Counted from the stretch's first letter, positions 21,410 to 33,011 are shown. The stretch: DNA of 64,000 nucleotides from Peromyscus leucopus (GCF_004664715.2 NC_051063.1:66917518-66981517); one strand, 5' to 3'. Translations and numbers: made by a program. Notes: a model not told the origin generated them from the sequence alone.

Positions 21410-22984
21410 TGAAACTTTCCAGCTGTTGGGGTGTAACAGTTCTAATCAGTGTTCACATCACCCCCTGAGCATGTACTTACACAGTGGGTGTGTTCACTTA
21501 AGATGCTGAGTCCCATGGAAGAACAATCACCTCATTCCCTTGAGGAGGTGGCCCTTGCTTTATGCTGCAGTCCAGCCCAGAATGACAGCTGCTAGGGGTC
21601 ATGGGGAAGGCTTGTTCTGATGCTTGCACAATGAGAGCTACAAATGATCAGCCTGCCCCAGATCTCTAGCCAGGACCCTATCTTAACACCACCAGCTTGG
21701 GGACACGGCTGTGAACAAGGCCTGCCAGGTCCCTTTCACTGTCTTTCCCTCGAAGCTGAGCAGCCCTCTCCACTGCAGAAAGCACACGGTCAGGCTAAAG
21801 GGGCAGCCTGCCTTTCTCGGGCTGCGTCTTCTAAGGTACACGGTGCTGAAGTCACCTGGGGTCTGCATGGGTGAGATGGACATTGAACGGAAAAGACCAT
21901 AGCATCGCAAACAAAGCCAGAGAGCTCTCTCCTATTGATGTCTCCTGGCCCTGGGCCTTAGGCATCTGGCATGGATGATGCTGCAGACAGTAGGCAACAC
22001 AGCACACACAAAGTGGCTTAGAAGGGATTTGGGTGCAGTGTGTACCTTCCTACCACCTGTGTTCCTTGGCTAAGCCGACTGTGTGGGCTGCATTGTTTTT
22101 AAAGAGACCTTCCTGGGAAGTTCCCTAGATTTAAATGAGATCACCCTTCCTGGAAGTCAGTTTCTCTCCCTGTCTGAAGCAGCATCCTCACCCTGGCCAC
22201 CTCTGCTCTCCCCTGGATGAACACGGGGCATCCTGGTAGGGTCTCTGGACACTCTAGCTCAGCCATTCTGTTCTGAGAAACCAGTGAAACGAGTTCACGC
22301 CCTCGTTCAATTACATCTAACCTCTGAGTATCTGGCTGGCTGGCTGCTTTGCTACATCTCTGCTTCTGTAAGGTAGCCCCACACACACATGATCCCATCG
22401 CTATCTTAGGGGCTTCCTAGCCACCTGCCTTCCAGGGCACATGGTATCTCAAGGCTTTAGGACTCCACTCCTCCTTCCTTGTGATCCTGTGATTCACTCA
22501 TCTCTCGGGCCAAAGGACTTCTTGCAGAGGCTCCCAGACTCCAGGCCAGGCCCCTTTTCACTCTCCGGCAGCTGCACTGCCCCTCACTAGCTCTTACTGA
22601 AATTTGATTGAGTAATTATATCCCCGGTCCTCATCATCTCTGTGAAATGAGTGGCTGTCTCAGTCCCCTCTGGTACAGCAGGCTCAATATGCAGCTGCCC
22701 AGCTAGTGACTATGTGACAGAATAAGGAATTTGAAAGTGTCCCCAAGAGTTACAGAAAAACTCCCAGAACTTGATTAAATACAAGATTTGACTAAAACCA
22801 TCTGGCTTCCTAACAAGTGCATTGGCATATTGGTACAAATGGGGTGTGTATCCATGCAGAAGATGTAAAATTAGAATGGTCCTCTGCATACTATCCCATG
22901 GCATGTTTATTCCCATGGAACTATGTCATACTCAATGGCAATTTCCACAGAGCTCTTCCCATGGCAGAAGAGTGAATGCCATGT
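21410..22984. other. Unassigned sequence
   Basis: No repeat, RNA or exon is recognised over about 1.6 kb. Open frames stay under 90 codons. Confidence 0.4.
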
Positions 22985-23135
22985 CCTATACAGCTCACAT
23001 CAGCTAGCATAATCCCCACAACACCGTGCTCTCCAGATGAGAAAGCAGAGCCCAGAGCACTTAATAACATGCCTGAGGACCCACTGCTAGTAACGGGCAC
23101 CACTCGGAGATAGGTCCAGGTCACCTTGCTCCCTG
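22985..23135 (+). mobile_element. MIR relic
   Basis: The order 'cataatccccacaacac', 'ccagatgagaaagcagagcc', 'cacttaataacatgcctgagg' and 'cactgctagtaacgggcacc' follows the MIR core (dinucleotide-level divergence is high). An ancient mammalian tRNA-derived SINE. Confidence 0.6.
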
Positions 23136-24690
23136 ACCACCATCACCAGCTGCCAAAGGGGATGACAAGAGGATTCCAGATCTCCATCTTCTGAAGGACT
23201 GAGGGGAGTTATTCACTAATTTATATAGTCAGTTCCTTTCTACTGGACATCCAGACTACTGTAAATGAATAACTTAGTGTTTACTCTTTGTACAATTCCT
23301 AGGTGTCTCCTTAAGGTAAATCTCTTGGAGTGGGGTTATCACTTTTAATATTCCAATTAATAGTCTGTGGCCTTGGAGGGCACAATAGAAGCTGCCTCCT
23401 GAGGACAAAGTGGATGAGAAGAGCCCTGGTGACAAAACATAGACTCTTCCAAAGAGGAATGTTGGAAGAGCATCTGAAGTTGCAAAGGAGATGTTAGGAA
23501 AGCAGGAAGGGAAGGAAAAGAGGGCGGCCCAGCAAAAGGGGGAAAGAAATGCTAGCTCCAGGCTCCCTGGTGGGAGGCAGGGGACCCAGAAGCCTCGCCC
23601 AAAACATAAACTGGATGGCCTTGGTGAAGACATGAGCAGTCCTACCCACAGGAGGAGCCAACATGGTTCTTGTAAGCCTCACATTCAGTTGGTTTAGAGA
23701 GACAGAGACTCTCTAACAAGTCTTAGAGAGCTGTGGCTGGGCACCAGCTTGAGAGGGGACCTGTTTTTTAACACTGAGCTGCCATCAATCACAGCCTGGC
23801 AGCTGGAAGCAATCACAATAGAGCCAGCTGCAGAAGGCGGCTGTGGAAAAGGAGAGGGTGTGGTGCATTGAAGAACTTCAGGGAGCAGGAGGACAGCCCA
23901 GGCAGTGAAGACTAGTGTGTGGTGGCTCCATCCCCAGTGGCTAGGAGCCGAGTCTATGACCCGAGCATATGCAGCGTCTGATAGTGTAGAGTCTGAGATC
24001 AGTAGATGGCCCAATTTCTGAAGTCATCTGTTGGCTCTGAGGTTCACTGCCAACCAGACTGGAAACACAATCCAGTAGAACTAGCTCACACTCAGCTCCC
24101 ACACCCTCATCCTTTCAAGAGAGTATTTGATCTCATCAGGTTTTAGAAGTACCAATGCTTGTCACCCTGTGCAGATCTCAAAGCTCTGTTTATCGCCCCC
24201 CCTCCCCGCTCCCTACCCCCGGGTCTCCAGCACAGGTAGAGACATCCTTGGCTAGAGCGTTCGCTCCCCCCAAGGTGCTACAAACTGGGAGCATCGTGAA
24301 CACAAGAGAACCTGCAAAGTCCACAGACCACAAAACCAAGTGTAGTCAGCAAGGTTGCTGGTACCCAGTGGAGGAATTCTCCTAACAGGAAGACAGTCTG
24401 GCAGGCACCTAATGCCTGACTCATCCAGGATTAGCAACATCCTCAATCTTAGGAAAGACAAGAGTCTCTAACTTCAGGGGAATCCAACAGCCCCCAATCT
24501 GGCTGATTTCACCTTTAGGTGGCCCAGGAAGGAGCTGCCACCAAGCTCCGTCATCTTTGTTACTTATGCTCCCTCTTTTATCTTTCAATGTCTTTTAGTA
24601 GCATTTCAGTGACGGTTTGCAAAAGCTTTGTGGTTTTACTTTTCATTCTGCTTCTTAAACTTACCTAATGGTGTTCATGTATCTTTGTAC
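23136..24690. other. Unassigned sequence with one C-rich tract
   Basis: No gene or repeat is recognised. A tract of four C runs lies at 24196-24220. Confidence 0.4.
24196..24220 (-). other. Candidate G-quadruplex on the minus strand
   Basis: C runs of 7, 4, 3 and 5 are separated by loops of 1, 3 and 2 bases. The minus strand therefore satisfies the standard four-run G-quadruplex pattern, and the plus strand could form an i-motif. Confidence 0.7.
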
Positions 24691-25075
24691 AAGTTTGGTC
24701 ATTAGCAAGAAAACAGAGTTCTGTGTCTTCTGTGGTTAAAACATGCAATGTACCCACTCCCCCACCCCTGCTGCCCAGGCCTGTGTGATTGCACACATGC
24801 TCTCCTGCTGATGGTGTTCTCAAAAGCCGTGAGCCCCCTAGGAAGTGGAGGAAGTAGCTCACTGGGGGTGGGCCTTAAAGGTTTATAGTCAGGCCCCACT
24901 TCCTAGTCTCTGTTTCCTGGCTGCTGGTGCAATGTGATCAGTTGAGCTCACACTTCAGCCTTTCCTGCCATGATGGACACTGTCCCTCTGGAACTGTAAA
25001 CCAAAACAACGTGGTTTCCCTTAAGTTGCTTGGTCAGAGCACTACATCACAGAAACAGAGTGGAAACTAAGTGCT
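24691..25075 (+). mobile_element. Rodent LTR, plus strand
   Basis: Landmarks are 'cctgctgatggtgttctca', 'agtagctcactgggggtggg', 'ctgccatgatggacactgt' and 'cttaagttgcttggtcagag'. The last two are shared with the 3' half of the LTR family at 20497. The AATAAA signal is degraded to AAAACA. The 5' limit is approximate. Confidence 0.55.
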
Positions 25076-25849
25076 GGGCCTCCCTCCACCCTGGCAGAGG
25101 TTTTTGGGGGGCAGGGGAGGTGCAAGAGGAAACACATACAAATATGGATCTATTTAATGGAAAATTCTAGATTTGTGGTTTTGTGAAAGGTGTGTTTCAT
25201 AAAAAAAAAAAAAAAAAAATGAACACATCTCCTGCTGTATACAGCAGGACTCCCTCTGTCTGGGAGGTCAGCTCTCTGTCATGAGTAGGGAGACTATTCT
25301 ATTGGAAACACTCACTGGCTACATACATGTTTTTAGACTGTTGATTCCTCTTCATTGCTGTAAGACCCTTGTGGACCCAGAGAAGGAGTCTCCCCAACAC
25401 CCAAAGACACGTGTTGCAACGGCAGGGTTTCTTTCCTCAGCAGGATGGAGAAGGACTTTCAACCAAGTACAAAAATTAAGTTCTCAAGAATAAAAATCAT
25501 GTTCCTACAGAAAGAAAAATATGGTCCCAAGAGCCTACTCTGTAAGAAAATGGCCATGTAAGGCTCAGTTACCGTGAATGGATTCCTGACAAATAGGTCA
25601 GGCTCCACACCTGGGTCCACATGGCATTCTGCAAATAGTTCTAGCTCGTTTCAGTATTAGAAGAAAAAAAACAACTCTGTGAGCTGCTTTGGAGAGACTG
25701 AAACAAATTATTGAACTGAGGAGTTTTATTCGGCTTTTAATTGACATAATAGTTGTGTTTATGGAATATAGCACCATGCTTTGACCATGTGCCCTGTGAA
25801 TTGTGTAATGATCAAATTTCATTATTAAAATAGCCACCATCTCAAACAT
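25076..25849. other. Unassigned sequence with A tract and palindrome
   Basis: A 19-A tract (25201-25219) is followed 10 bp later by a perfect 20-bp palindrome. Nothing else is recognised. Confidence 0.45.
25230..25249. repeat. Perfect 20-bp palindrome
   Basis: TCCTGCTGTA at 25230-25239 is followed directly by its exact reverse complement at 25240-25249. The chance expectation for such a palindrome in 64 kb is low (of order one in sixteen windows for a random sequence). Confidence 0.9.
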
Positions 25850-26560
25850 GTGTCAGGTTTATGATGGGAGGAGTGAAAACCCTTTTCTGAACATTTTGAA
25901 AAATGCAGTACCTTATCATTAACTCCCATTGCCTCACTGTGCAACAGAGCTAATTCCTCCCATCTAACCATAGTATTTTTTTAATCCAATAACCAACTCT
26001 CCTATAAACCCCCTTGCCTTGCACCCACCCCAGCTTCTGATCACTACTGTACCATTCTCTTCTAATAAATCAACTTCGTTAGGCTGCACATGAGTCAAAA
26101 CATGTGGAATTTGTCTTTCTGATTCCTGTTTATTTCACTCAACATTATGTGTTTTTCAGGTGCAAGTGACGGGATTTTACCCTGAATAGTATTCTATTGT
26201 GTATATAATACTACGTGGTTGCTTTTCTTTAACCATTCATCCATGACGCACACACTTGATTCTGCATCAATTGATTAATGCTGTAGTGAACATGGGAGAG
26301 CAGGGTCCTCCTCAGCATAATAATGTCATTTCCTCAGGGCATACACCCAGGAGTGGAGTTGCTGGACCATGTGCAAGTGTCTCATGGGGACATCCACGCT
26401 CCCCTGCTAAACCATAATGCTCTCCTTTAGGTATCCTCGTGAAAAGTAGTTTCCTGTTGCTTCCATCCTCTGTTGTGGGATAGCCAGCAGTGGGAACTTC
26501 TGGTCAATGTATGTTGCATGTTACCTCTCATTCATCTATTCATCTGAGCTCTTCTTGTTT
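25850..26560 (-). mobile_element. Ancient L1 3' end, antisense
   Basis: On the plus strand the order 'tatttcactcaacattatgt', 'ctgaatagtattctattgtg', 'taaccattcatccatgac', 'gtagtgaacatgggag' and 'gagtggagttgctggacc' is the reverse complement of a widely conserved L1M-class 3' region. Divergence suggests insertion before the rodent radiation. Confidence 0.75.
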
Positions 26561-26925
26561 CTAGGGTAAATCTGCGGTTCTATAAAAGTCTATCACTACA
26601 TCAGGGTCTGAAGAATTAAGAGATAAATGCATGGAAAGACATTGTTGATGGCCAAAGGCAAGCAGGTTTGCTGTGGGATGATTTGTATGTCCTGTGGGAG
26701 CCCTTCTTGGGTTCCTTGTGGCGTTACCCAGCAGGTCCGTATAGAGGATGATTAGGACCATGGGCCTGAGTGCAGGTGTTTGAGATGGTCTGCACTTGGC
26801 TGTGCTGGGGGATGGTCTGTATGTCAAGTTGTTCTGATTGGTTAATAAATAAAACCTGATCAGCCGTGGCTAGGCAGGAAAGATAGGCGGGACTAGCAAA
26901 GAGGAGAAATAAAAGGACAAAGGCA

Positions 26926-27093
26926 TTGCCGGGCGTTGGTGGCGCACGCCTTTAATCCCAGCACTCGGGAGGCAGAGCCAGGCGGATCTCTGTGAGTTCG
27001 AGGCCAGCCTGGGCTAACAAGTGAGCTCCAGGAAAGGCGCAAAGCTACACAGAGAAACCCTGTCTCGAAAAAACCAAAAAAAAAAAAAAAAAA
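26926..27093 (+). mobile_element. B1 SINE inside the LTR
   Basis: A well-preserved B1 begins GCCGGGCGTTGGTGG at 26928 and ends in an A tail. The internal Pol III B-box region reads 'gagttcgaggcc'. Perfect 15-bp target duplications lie at 26911-26925 and 27094-27108 (AAAAGGACAAAGGCA), so the insertion is recent relative to most repeats here and later than the LTR. Confidence 0.95.
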
Positions 27094-27111
27094 AAAAGGA
27101 CAAAGGCAGAA

Positions 27112-27192
27112 AGAGATGCTGCAGCCACCGCAATGACCAGAGATGCTGCAGCTGCCGCAATGACCAGAGATGCTGCAGCCGCCGCCATGACC
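27112..27192 (+). repeat. Three tandem 27-bp units within the LTR
   Basis: Units at 27112-27138, 27139-27165 and 27166-27192 each read AGAGATGCTGCAGC followed by a variable pair and 'ccgc(a/c)atgacc'. They differ at only a few positions. The homologous part of the LTR at 5007-5398 has a single such unit. Confidence 0.92.
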
Positions 27193-27428
27193 AGCAGCCT
27201 GTGAAGACGCCGATAAGCCACCAGCCACGTGGCGAGGTATAGATTTGTAGAAATGGATTAATTTAAGATAAAGGAACAGTTAGCAAGAAGCCTGCCACGG
27301 CCATACAGTTTGAAAGCAAAATAAGTCTCTGTGTTTACTTGGTTGGGTCTGAGCGGCTGTGGGACTGGCGGGTGGCAGAGATTTGTCCTGACAGTGGGCA
27401 AGGCAGGAAAACTCGAGCTACACAGGTT

Positions 27429-28615
27429 TTCTTCCAGTGGGTTGCACTTGAATGAGAAAGCTAATTTCCAGCTTTGGAGGGCAGAGGCCTTGACTCTCAA
27501 TGTCCACAATAAAGAGATCGGCATATGCATGTCATACCACCTCCCTGCCCCATGTTACTTCATGGATGGTCTCAGGTCAAAGACCACAAGAGGTCTCCAG
27601 GCCCAGAGTATTTCCTAGATAATGGTAATTTGGTATTGGTTCAGCTCTCCTCCTCAAAACTTAGCAGAGTAGGGATATGGTATGCTGGATAATGTAGAGT
27701 ATAGGAAGGTTCACTAACAAAATTTAAAAGAGAATTCATTTTGAACAGGTACTAGATCCTTATAAAAGGTGGGGGAGTCACCTAGTCTTCATCTGGGGTC
27801 CCTAGAAGTACACCTGAAGACAAATATTTGAGTATTGAGCTTTTGCCTGCAATTGTGATTCCAAGAAGTACTGGTCATGGAAGAGACAGCAAGACAGTGA
27901 GCTGGGAGAAGATAAAGTGAATGTCACTAGTCAAGTTATATGTGGACAAAAGTGTCTAGTCCCATGGGGAGCTCTGATGTCCCACAGAGAACATACCTGG
28001 AGTCAAAGTGTCCCATGCCTAGAGACACAGGAACATGGGTCTCACCTACTGCTCTGTTGGTCAGTCACTAGCAGAAGCCTTCTCTAAGGAGATAAATGAG
28101 ACCAGACCAAGTATTCCCTAGTGGCATAAATAGCCCTTAGGTAATAGGGTGCAGACTCCAGCACTGGCTAGAGAGCTGGAAGACACAAACCCAGACATTG
28201 CCTGGCTTTCTCCAAAGTCTTCCACTGTTCAGTGATGGCCAGTGAGGCCATGGTCACCTCCACCCATCCAAAATCCAAAACATCCCCCAAGAAGCCAAGT
28301 AAGAGACAAAGAGATTTCACAATACTTCACTATACCACTGAAATGGGGAAGGGGGACCAAAACAGGCTTGTGGTGACAGCAGCCTCCTGGCCTCCCCTCT
28401 AGCTGCCCCATTGGGACAGAACAGAAAGCCTACCTCATCAGACCTGCTTCTTGTCGTCAGGCTACATGACATTCCTGACATCATTGCTTGCAAACAAAAT
28501 GGTTCTGGAGATCTCCAAAAGCACACACTGGGATGAAGCATGCCTCGTTTCTTTAAGTGGCTTTCTGCCAGTTACCCTGGAATGACTTAATCTTTGAGAC
28601 TACTGAAATTTTCTG
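27429..28615. other. Unassigned sequence
   Basis: Nothing recognised over about 1.2 kb. Confidence 0.4.
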
Positions 28616-28617
28616 TT

Positions 28618-28765
28618 TGGGGTTGAATTGTGTCTTCTGAGAATTCAGGTATGTGGCTTCTACCTTTGGCACCTCCGAATATGACTGTACTTGGAGATAA
28701 GTGTCCTCATAAGAAGAGACTAACACAGAGCAAAGAACATGTGGAGACATACATGGTCTACCAGC
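28618..28765 (+). mobile_element. MLT1-type MaLR LTR, first part
   Basis: 'ttgaattgtgtcttctgag', 'atgactgtacttggagata' and 'gtcctcataagaagagac' follow the MLT1/MST consensus order. The LTR is split by the element at 28771-29126 and resumes at 29132. Confidence 0.6.
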
Positions 28766-28770
28766 CAAGG

Positions 28771-29126
28771 TGTCTTAGTTTGGGTTTTTATTGCTGTGAA
28801 GAGATACCAAAGCAATGGAAACTTTTATAAATGAATAAAGGAAAACATTTAATCAGGGCTGACTTACAAATTCAGAAGTTTAGTCCATTTTCATCATGGC
28901 CAGAAGCAAGGCAGCTTGCAGGCAGACATGGTGCTGGAGAAGGAGCCTGGAGTTCTACATCCAGATAGACAGGCAGCAAAAAGAGAGAGGGAGCCACTGG
29001 GCCTGGCTTGAGCTTCTGAAACATCAAAGCCCACCCCTAGTGACACACTTCCTCCAACAAGGCCACAACCTCCTAATACTTCCACTCTATGGGCCTCTGA
29101 GGGCTGTTTCCATTCAAACCACCACA
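28771..29126 (-). mobile_element. Solo rodent LTR, minus strand, nested in an MLT1-type LTR
   Basis: It starts TGTCTTAGTTTGGG and ends AAACCACCACA, giving TG...CA ends, with perfect 5-bp duplications CAAGG (28766-28770 and 29127-29131). Internal landmarks include 'gaaaacatttaatcagggct', 'ggtgctggagaaggagc' and 'cacttcctccaacaaggcc'. It is the antisense form of the family at 9701-10050. A 5-bp duplication fits class III (ERVL/MaLR) insertion. Confidence 0.8.
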
Positions 29127-29131
29127 CAAGG

Positions 29132-29280
29132 GAAGAGGCCTCTTAGAAAACCAACTCAGTTAATAATGCTTTGGTCTTGGATTTCCAGTCTCCAGAACCA
29201 GCAGGGGGAATTCCCACTGGCCAAATCATCCAGTCTGTGGCACTTGCACTCAAACAGCCCTGTCACCCCAGTGGGAAAGC
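29132..29280 (+). mobile_element. MLT1-type MaLR LTR, continued
   Basis: 'ctcttagaaaaccaactcag', 'cttggatttccagtctccag' continue the MLT1-type sequence after the nested element. Confidence 0.55.
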
Positions 29281-29489
29281 TTTGATGAGTTGACCTTCCC
29301 TTTAATCGCTACATACATACTTCACCTGTGAAATTCAGGTTTTCAAGTTGTGCTATCAAAAGCCTTACTGCAAAAATTAAGCCAGAAATCACAGTAAATG
29401 ATTATACACTCTAAGCACTAGCAAATAATTTCATTTATAATAAATTTTGCTTCATTGCTTAATGGACCAAATGTGCAATTAGCAAATGC

Positions 29490-29780
29490 TGATTAATCTT
29501 GTTACCATTCTGGTAACAAAGTACCTGAGATAAGGAACTTAAGAAGAGGAAAGTTTTACTGTAGTTCACTGTCTAGGCTTTGATCCAAGGACGGCTGGCC
29601 TTACTGCTTTGGGGCCTGTGTTGAGGCAGTCCATGTCTAGAAGAGATCTTGAAGGGGACTTCAGTGAGTCCCCTTCAGGCATGACTCTGAGGCCAATGGA
29701 ATTGTGGGAACTGCTCCTCAGTCCCTTTCTTCTCCAGAAAAGAGATCTCTGGGGTCTTCAATCAGCTTCTCTCATAATAC
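29490..29780 (-). mobile_element. Degraded rodent LTR, minus strand
   Basis: 'aaagtacctgagataaggaa' followed by 'aagaagaggaaagttttact' resembles the antisense 3' part of the rodent LTR families above. It contains a perfect hairpin at 29650-29677. Confidence 0.4.
29650..29677. repeat. Perfect 11-bp hairpin with 6-nt loop
   Basis: TGAAGGGGACT (29650-29660) is the exact reverse complement of 29667-29677. The loop is TCAGTG. Confidence 0.88.
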
Positions 29781-32039
29781 ATATAGGAAAATAGATGCAG
29801 AGGTACAAGAGACCAGCTGTGGTAGCCATGGAAATGTTCCACAGAGCTTCTCCTCTTCAAATGACTTGTAGTGATGGGGATCTGCACACCAGTTCTATCT
29901 GCCTACCATCAGAACCTACCCATCTGTAGAGAGTCATGCAGTCTGAGGTCTCATTGAACAAGTCTCCTCTAGATCCCACCAGCCAGTGATGGCACTCTGC
30001 CCAAGTTTGTGTTTAGCCAATGAGCAATTATACTATGGAAAATGATAATTATTTTGGGTAGTGGCTTCCTTCCTAAAGAGCCAACTATTTAATATGCTCG
30101 GGGACACTCTTCCTGGAGAAGCCAGTGACTGATCTGGGTGAGGGTGGCAGCCCAGTGCAATTACCAGAGATGGGTATCATATGCCTCAGAGCTCTGCCAG
30201 GCTGGCTTAAGCTACACTTTTGTTTTTATCTCTGCTTAATTCTCGTCCCTGCCCCCAAAGTTCTGTCTTTAACATCTGCTTAGCGAAACCCCAAACTACA
30301 ACCGCACAGAAGTGCACCAGAGTAAACCCATCCAGAAAACATGGACTGGTGGATACAGAGTAAAGAAAGCTGACACTCGCAACTTAAGAATTACAGCTTC
30401 ATCCTTTTAAAAAGTTAGTCACCAAACATAGACCAAGCAACACCATTCAAGGAATATCTTTGTGGCAGGCACTGTATAAGTCCAGAATCTGTGGTGTGCC
30501 ACCATGAAATTTGGATTCCTACTTCTCTGAGGATAATCATGAGTCTTGTCACCCCAACATCAGGCCCCCATCATGAATTGTCACTCAATGAAAAAGATAA
30601 AGAAAAACCATGGATTTGGGGATTCGGGAAAATGAGTTGTAACTTCAAGCATTTCTCTAGGTACCATCGAATCCTATGGTGACACAGAGACAAAGGGGAG
30701 CTAGGGTTGTCAGAAAGGACATCTCTGCTTGCTGGAAAATGGCCTGGAGGGTTCTAGACAGGAACCTTTCAGGAGAAAGGCGGAGCTTCGTTGTCATGGT
30801 AACACATCTGGCATCTCTGCCAGAGGCAAACTGGTCCTCAAGAAGGCTCCTGAAGATGAGGTACACTTACAAGCCCAGCCCCACCCGCTCAATGCCTTTA
30901 AGCTGCAGACCTGAAACACTACTGAGAAATCCGATTTTGGAAGGCATCAGCAATGTGGAATTAGTTTAAGAGGCTGTCATTTCTTGCATATTCATCCCAT
31001 TTTTCTCCAAGTTTAGGAACAATGGAATTCCCCAAAGTCTCTTTACTTTAGATATTTCACTGCAGTCATTCAGTGCTAAATTAAAGTTCAAAAGCCTTCA
31101 TTATTCACAAGCTTAAACATTGGGCAGCTTCCAACTTAATCACACCCCTTCTTTAACTGACACTGTTTGCATAAGTGGGGGAGGCACCCAAGCACTAACT
31201 CTTTAAGACAGGCTTTATGCATTTCCATCTGACATGTCAACATGGAAAATCATCACTTTGAATAAATGATAGTTAAGGCCAATTATAAATCTGCTATTAA
31301 AACCACTAATTCCACTTGGAAGCACAAGAAACAGAATTTGATTGTATTTGAAAGACAAAGTGCACACACTCCTTCTTGGAACTGCATCCATTTAAACAGT
31401 CCTGCTACCTACCCTGTCTTCTCTTTTGCTTGAGTGGCGAGCTCATGGAGGCTTCCAGTTGAGTGCTTCCTCCAAGTTCAAATTCTAATGTGTTCCCTTC
31501 CATCACAAGGAGAAAGAAGAAAGAGCTTTGACAGCAGAATGGCCTCCGTGGTGACATGAGCAAAAATGGTAATTGCTGTACACATTGTTCATTATTTACT
31601 TTCCTGTGGAGATAATTAGTAGATTATATTTATTGGCTTTAATCATGTCCCCGGCATTTTACTGAGGGTTTGGAATGTATTACTTTATTAAACACACACA
31701 GCATCTCAATAACATAGATTTGGTACCCTATGCAATAAGGAAGCAAGGACTCAGAGCAGATAGGAACAGAACTCAGAAGTCATGGTCCTGACTCCAGAGT
31801 CCACAGTAGCAAGCAGAGTCAATAATGGGACTTTTCTGACCTCCTCTTTGCCCTCTAATTTCATGGCCCCCTTTGATGCTGGATTTTGGGACACCTTTGA
31901 CCAGTGCAACAGCATCAAACTTGGTTCCAAGAAGCTAAAAAGTCCTTTGCGTTTCTGCTTCATCACTGGCCTCTGCAGTGGCAATGAGAGGCAAAGAGCG
32001 GTGTGAGCCTAGGATGACCTGCCTGCGGACAGAGATGCG
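29781..32039. other. Unassigned sequence
   Basis: No gene or clear repeat. AT-rich, repeat-poor patches at about 31230-31340 and 31550-31660 (for example 'gataattagtagattatat') could be conserved noncoding sequence. A possible MIR scrap lies at 31690-31800 ('aaggaagcaaggactcagag'). Confidence 0.35.
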
Positions 32040-32690
32040 GGATGTAAGACACAGAGTGGAGGAAGCTTATCTCGGATGAGACCAACTACATCAGCCAACC
32101 TGCCAGATGACCACAGGCACAAAAGCCAGCCAGATGAGCCCAGCCAAGCCTAGTCCAGAGCAAGCAGACTCACTTAGCTATCCTGATGACCATCAAGGGG
32201 TAAGAAACGCTTGCTTCACCAAGGTTTGGGCATGTGTGTTGCTGCCCCATGTCTTAACCGCAAAGAGCCCCAAAGTTGAAAGGATTATACTGGATTATCT
32301 ACTTAAGCCTTAATTGAAAGGGCCCTTTAAAGGGTGTGACGAGGATATTCAAGACAAGAGAAGAAGGCTGTGTGTGTTCCAAGTGAAGTGAGATGCTAAC
32401 ACACTATCATTTTTGAGAGAAGAAGTAAAGACAGAAAGGGACCAGAAACCCAGGCATATAAGGAATACAGCTCTAGATATTGAAAAAGGCTAGAAGCATG
32501 GATTCTCCCTGGAGCACCACTCACACCCGAGAGGAAAGCACACCACCATACAGTCCCCTTTTGGCCCTGTGAGGGTAATTTCTGACTTCTGAGCCCTAGA
32601 ACTACAAATGAAATTTCAATTATTGTTTTTAAGGCACCAAGTGATAGCAACCACAGGAAATAATGCATACGACCAATTTTGGGGAAATGG
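32040..32690 (+). mobile_element. MaLR-type LTR fragments
   Basis: Two adjacent pieces look like the 3' parts of old MaLR LTRs: 'aaaagccagccagatgagcc' at about 32120, and 'ttctgacttctgagccctag' then 'ttgtttttaaggcaccaag' at about 32580-32645. Both are strongly diverged. Confidence 0.4.
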
Positions 32691-33011
32691 AAACACTGCT
32701 TTAATTAGTGTTAAATTGCATTTTACAAACCAGGCTTCAAACAGGAATTTATATCCCTTTCCTGCCTACAAGGAAAAAAGCAGACCAAGGCCTGGACCTG
32801 CATGAAAAGATGAACACTAGGAGGATGAAGGGCAGAGCCTAGCAGCAATGTGCAGCCTCGGCTTCTGGAAGTTGGAAGTATGGCCCCTCCCCCTAAAGGC
32901 AGCAGCCTCCACAGAGTCTCAGCCCAATGAGCATGCAGAGCCTCTGCCACTCAGACTGACCAGTCAAGTATTTTAAAGTTCCTTCCCTCCCCAAAAAGAG
33001 GAATAGAGTGG
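32691..33011. other. Unassigned sequence
   Basis: Nothing recognised. Confidence 0.4.

Larger units (their letters stand above)
26669..27422 (+). mobile_element. Complete solo LTR, ERVK-type, with B1 insertion
   Basis: It starts TGCTGTGGGATGATTTG and ends CTCGAGCTACA. It is flanked by perfect 6-bp duplications CAGGTT (26663-26668 and 27423-27428). It is the same family as 5007-5398 ('ggttaataaataaaacc', 'ggcaggaaagataggcggg', 'gaagcctgccacggcc'). It differs by an additional segment of roughly 135 bp near the 5' end (26669-26802, followed by a second TGCTGGGGGATGG-like start), by a B1 at 26926-27093, and by a three-unit array at 27112-27192. Excluding the B1 and one duplication copy the LTR is about 571 bp. 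Confidence 0.85.

Noticed and set aside
27021..27242. Frame with a repeated Arg-Cys-Cys-Ser motif
   Set aside because: It is the translation of the 27-bp tandem units inside an LTR, beginning in a B1 tail.
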